Assembly (NCBI GenBank): GCA_902519215.1
Contig: CABYIX010000001.1
Coordinates: forward strand, 1-64,000
Direction: 5' to 3'
DNA length: 64,000 nt
From: an uncultured Candidatus Actinomarina sp.
GTDB taxonomy: Bacteria; Actinomycetota; Acidimicrobiia; Actinomarinales; Actinomarinaceae
Part shown: in pieces, positions 62,666 through 64,000 of the stretch
How positions within the stretch are numbered: position 1 is the stretch's first letter
How the letters are laid out: each line of letters opens with the position of its first letter
Notes under the pieces: model-generated
What the model was told of the DNA's origin: nothing
Database searches by the model: none
The model's input: only the letters and a program-made list of their open reading frames with translations
Program-made: the position numbers and the translations under genes

Positions 62666-62671
62666 TATATT
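62666..62671 (+). promoter_or_regulatory. -10 box (TATATT), leaderless type, for ccdA
   Basis: TATATT ends six bases before the ATG at 62678 in the 39-base gap after nth. Confidence 0.4.
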
Positions 62672-62677
62672 AATGAT

Positions 62678-63385
62678 ATGGAATTAAACATATTTATAGC
62701 TTTCTTTTTTGGTATCCTGTCTTTTTTTTCACCGTGTGTTTTGCCCTTAGTACCTGGTTTTCTATCTGTATTTTCCTTAAGTAAAAATGATACGAAAACT
62801 AGATTGATAGGATCATTACAATTTGTAATAGGTTTCTCTTTTGTGTTTGTATCATTAGGTGCATTAGCATCTACACTTGGATCTTTTTTCACAAGAAATG
62901 CGTCAGTTTTGTCTCAGGTCAGTGGTCTTGTGATAATACTATTTGGAACAATCCTCTTAGTCCCTTCTTTAAATAATAAATATTTTTATAGTTCAAATAT
63001 TATCCACGTGAGTAAATATACAAAATTAAAAAACTTCATTATGGGATTCACTTTTGGTTTTGGATTCACACCATGTATTGGGCCAGTGTTGGGAGCACTT
63101 TTGACACTATCTTCAAGTGCTGAAACAGTTAATTTAGGAATAGTATATTTGTTATTTTTTTCAATAGGCATGGGAATGCCATTTTTATCTCTTGCATTTT
63201 TCTCAAATAAAATAAGTCTAAAAAATTCTTTATTTCAAAATTTTCAAAAAGTTTCAACAAAAATATCTGGTACTACATTAATAATTATTGGAGCACTTAT
63301 ATTTTCTGATAGGATGTATTTATTAGCGTCCATGTTTCAAGATATCTTATATTTCCTTAACTTGGATTGGTTAAGTACAATTTAA
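62678..63385 (+). CDS. ccdA: CcdA/DsbD-family thiol-electron transporter
   Basis: 235 residues, six membrane helices. The paired redox cysteines are in FFSPCVLPLVPG and FGFTPCIGPVLGA, the two pseudo-symmetric CcdA motifs. Carries reducing equivalents from cytoplasmic thioredoxin outward to proteins such as CcmG. It therefore completes the cytochrome c thiol pathway of the ccm genes at 12-18 kb, although it is 45 kb away. Confidence 0.92.
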   Translation: MELNIFIAFFFGILSFFSPCVLPLVPGFLSVFSLSKNDTKTRLIGSLQFVIGFSFVFVSLGALASTLGSFFTRNASVLSQVSGLVIILFGTILLVPSLNNKYFYSSNIIHVSKYTKLKNFIMGFTFGFGFTPCIGPVLGALLTLSSSAETVNLGIVYLLFFSIGMGMPFLSLAFFSNKISLKNSLFQNFQKVSTKISGTTLIIIGALIFSDRMYLLASMFQDILYFLNLDWLSTI

Positions 63386-63388
63386 AGA

Positions 63389-63955
63389 ATGAATATACTA
63401 GTATCTCAAAACTATCTTAAATTCACAGGTAAAGACGCATTATCATTTGTTGACTCTTTAATCTCTAACTCAGTTAAAAATAATAATTTGTTTTTCTCAT
63501 ACCTTCTCGGACCAGATGGAAAAATTATTAATTGGTTTGTTTGTGAGTCACAAAATGATGAATTTTACATATATCAAGAGATTGAAAATTTAAATAATTT
63601 ATTAGAAATATTTAACAAATATAAAATTCGAATTAATTGTGAATTACAAATTATCAACGAACAGAAGTTTTTCTCAATTGACATCACTGAAGATACTATT
63701 GCTGCAGAAGAAATAATTAACACCTCACAAACAATTACATGGAAAGATTTTGAACTAATTGCCCAGCTACCTTCTAGTAAAATTATAGAAAGTGGATTAA
63801 TTCCTAACGAAGTGAGCTGGCTAGATTTTTTTGTTGATTTTGAAAAGGGATGTTTTATGGGCCAAGAACAAACTTCAAGAATTAAATTTAGAGGTAGACC
63901 AAGAAGATTACTCAAAACATTAGACAGTAGTGTCCAGGTTATGGAAAAAATATAA
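63389..63955 (+). CDS. YgfZ/GcvT-like folate-binding protein, short form
   Basis: 188 residues. LKFTGKDALSFVDSLISN, YLLGPDGKIINWFV and the signature KGCFMGQEQTSRIKFRGRPRR (motif proper is KGCFMGQE) identify the YgfZ/CAF17 group, which helps Fe-S enzymes with a folate. Usual lengths are 280-330; here the C-terminal barrel following the KGC motif is nearly absent, the protein ending about 30 residues later. No frameshift is evident. Follows ccdA by three bases. Confidence 0.8.
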   Translation: MNILVSQNYLKFTGKDALSFVDSLISNSVKNNNLFFSYLLGPDGKIINWFVCESQNDEFYIYQEIENLNNLLEIFNKYKIRINCELQIINEQKFFSIDITEDTIAAEEIINTSQTITWKDFELIAQLPSSKIIESGLIPNEVSWLDFFVDFEKGCFMGQEQTSRIKFRGRPRRLLKTLDSSVQVMEKI

Positions 63956-63956
63956 T

Positions 63957-64000
63957 TTAATCTAATGCATTCTTCCAACCCCAATCGTTGCGAGTATTGT
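63957..64000 (-). CDS. possible C-terminal end of a convergent gene
   Basis: On the minus strand one frame reads NTRNDWGWKNALD and a stop at 63957-63959, running off the window edge. It would end one base from the YgfZ-like stop, the tight tail-to-tail spacing typical here. Too short to identify; another minus frame is also open through this stretch. Confidence 0.3.
   Translation of the reverse strand, partial: NTRNDWGWKNALD

Noticed and set aside
63574-63984. 136-residue minus ORF at the right end
   Set aside because: Antisense to the YgfZ-like gene including its KGC motif; composition atypical.
1-64000. Mobile elements, prophage, toxin-antitoxin or CRISPR/defence islands
   Set aside because: No transposase, integrase, terminal inverted repeats, spaced repeats or defence-gene signatures were found; the HNH protein is a chromosomal type.

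Overview
This is a 64-kb stretch of an AT-rich, very tightly packed bacterial chromosome. Several features point to a streamlined marine actinobacterium of the low-GC 'Candidatus Actinomarinales' type: a DUF3040 protein and SepF, an F420-type LLM oxidoreductase, ThyX instead of ThyA, the Nif3 / zinc-ribbon / RNase H trio, and a division-wall cluster that runs on into pgeF-yggS-sepF-yggT and, beyond ileS, traR-lspA-rluD-dnaE. The lineage is inferred from gene content and base composition; no 16S gene is present. No transposase, CRISPR array, tRNA or rRNA was seen.

Layout. 1-4 kb: a UDP-GlcNAc epimerase fragment, a UDP-sugar dehydrogenase and PEP carboxylase. 4-10 kb: an M15 peptidase, an RND/MMPL exporter, then Nif3, a zinc-ribbon coiled-coil protein, RNase HI and a small membrane protein. 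10-12.2 kb (minus): a TauE/SafE exporter, an F420-type oxidoreductase and RNase P RNA. 12.2-25.5 kb (minus): one uninterrupted run, ilvB-ilvN-ilvC-leuA-leuB, nitroreductase, rRNA/tRNA methyltransferase, DnaQ-like exonuclease, then a complete-looking System I cytochrome c maturation set (ccmA, B, C, E, F, H, a TPR protein, ccmG). At its head is a 16-codon leader peptide (MKNLAVFISVLVLLLI) followed by hairpins and a strong intrinsic terminator, a textbook branched-chain amino acid attenuator. 25.6-34 kb (plus): queG, then ilvD, a phosphoesterase, ROK kinase, LLM-like protein, aminotransferase, GT87-like membrane enzyme and threonine aldolase. 34-36.6 kb: small membrane proteins, a histidine phosphatase, DUF3040, MerR and HNH proteins. 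36.6-51.7 kb: the division/cell-wall cluster mraZ to yggT, lacking murF and divIVA. 51.7-64 kb: ileS, traR-like, lspA, rluA-type synthase, dnaE, thyX, an EamA transporter, nth, ccdA and a short YgfZ-like gene.

Genes work together in three blocks: branched-chain amino acid synthesis (ilvBNC, leuAB, ilvD), cytochrome c assembly (ccm genes plus ccdA and the ccmG thioredoxin), and peptidoglycan synthesis/division. Expression signals are unusual. At least sixteen operon-leading genes have a TANNNT box ending 6-8 bases before the start codon, which predicts leaderless mRNAs, while internal genes rely on overlaps or Shine-Dalgarno sites. Two genes (ppc and the rluA-type gene) seem to start at ATA. 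A large stem between mraZ and rsmH buries the rsmH start codon.
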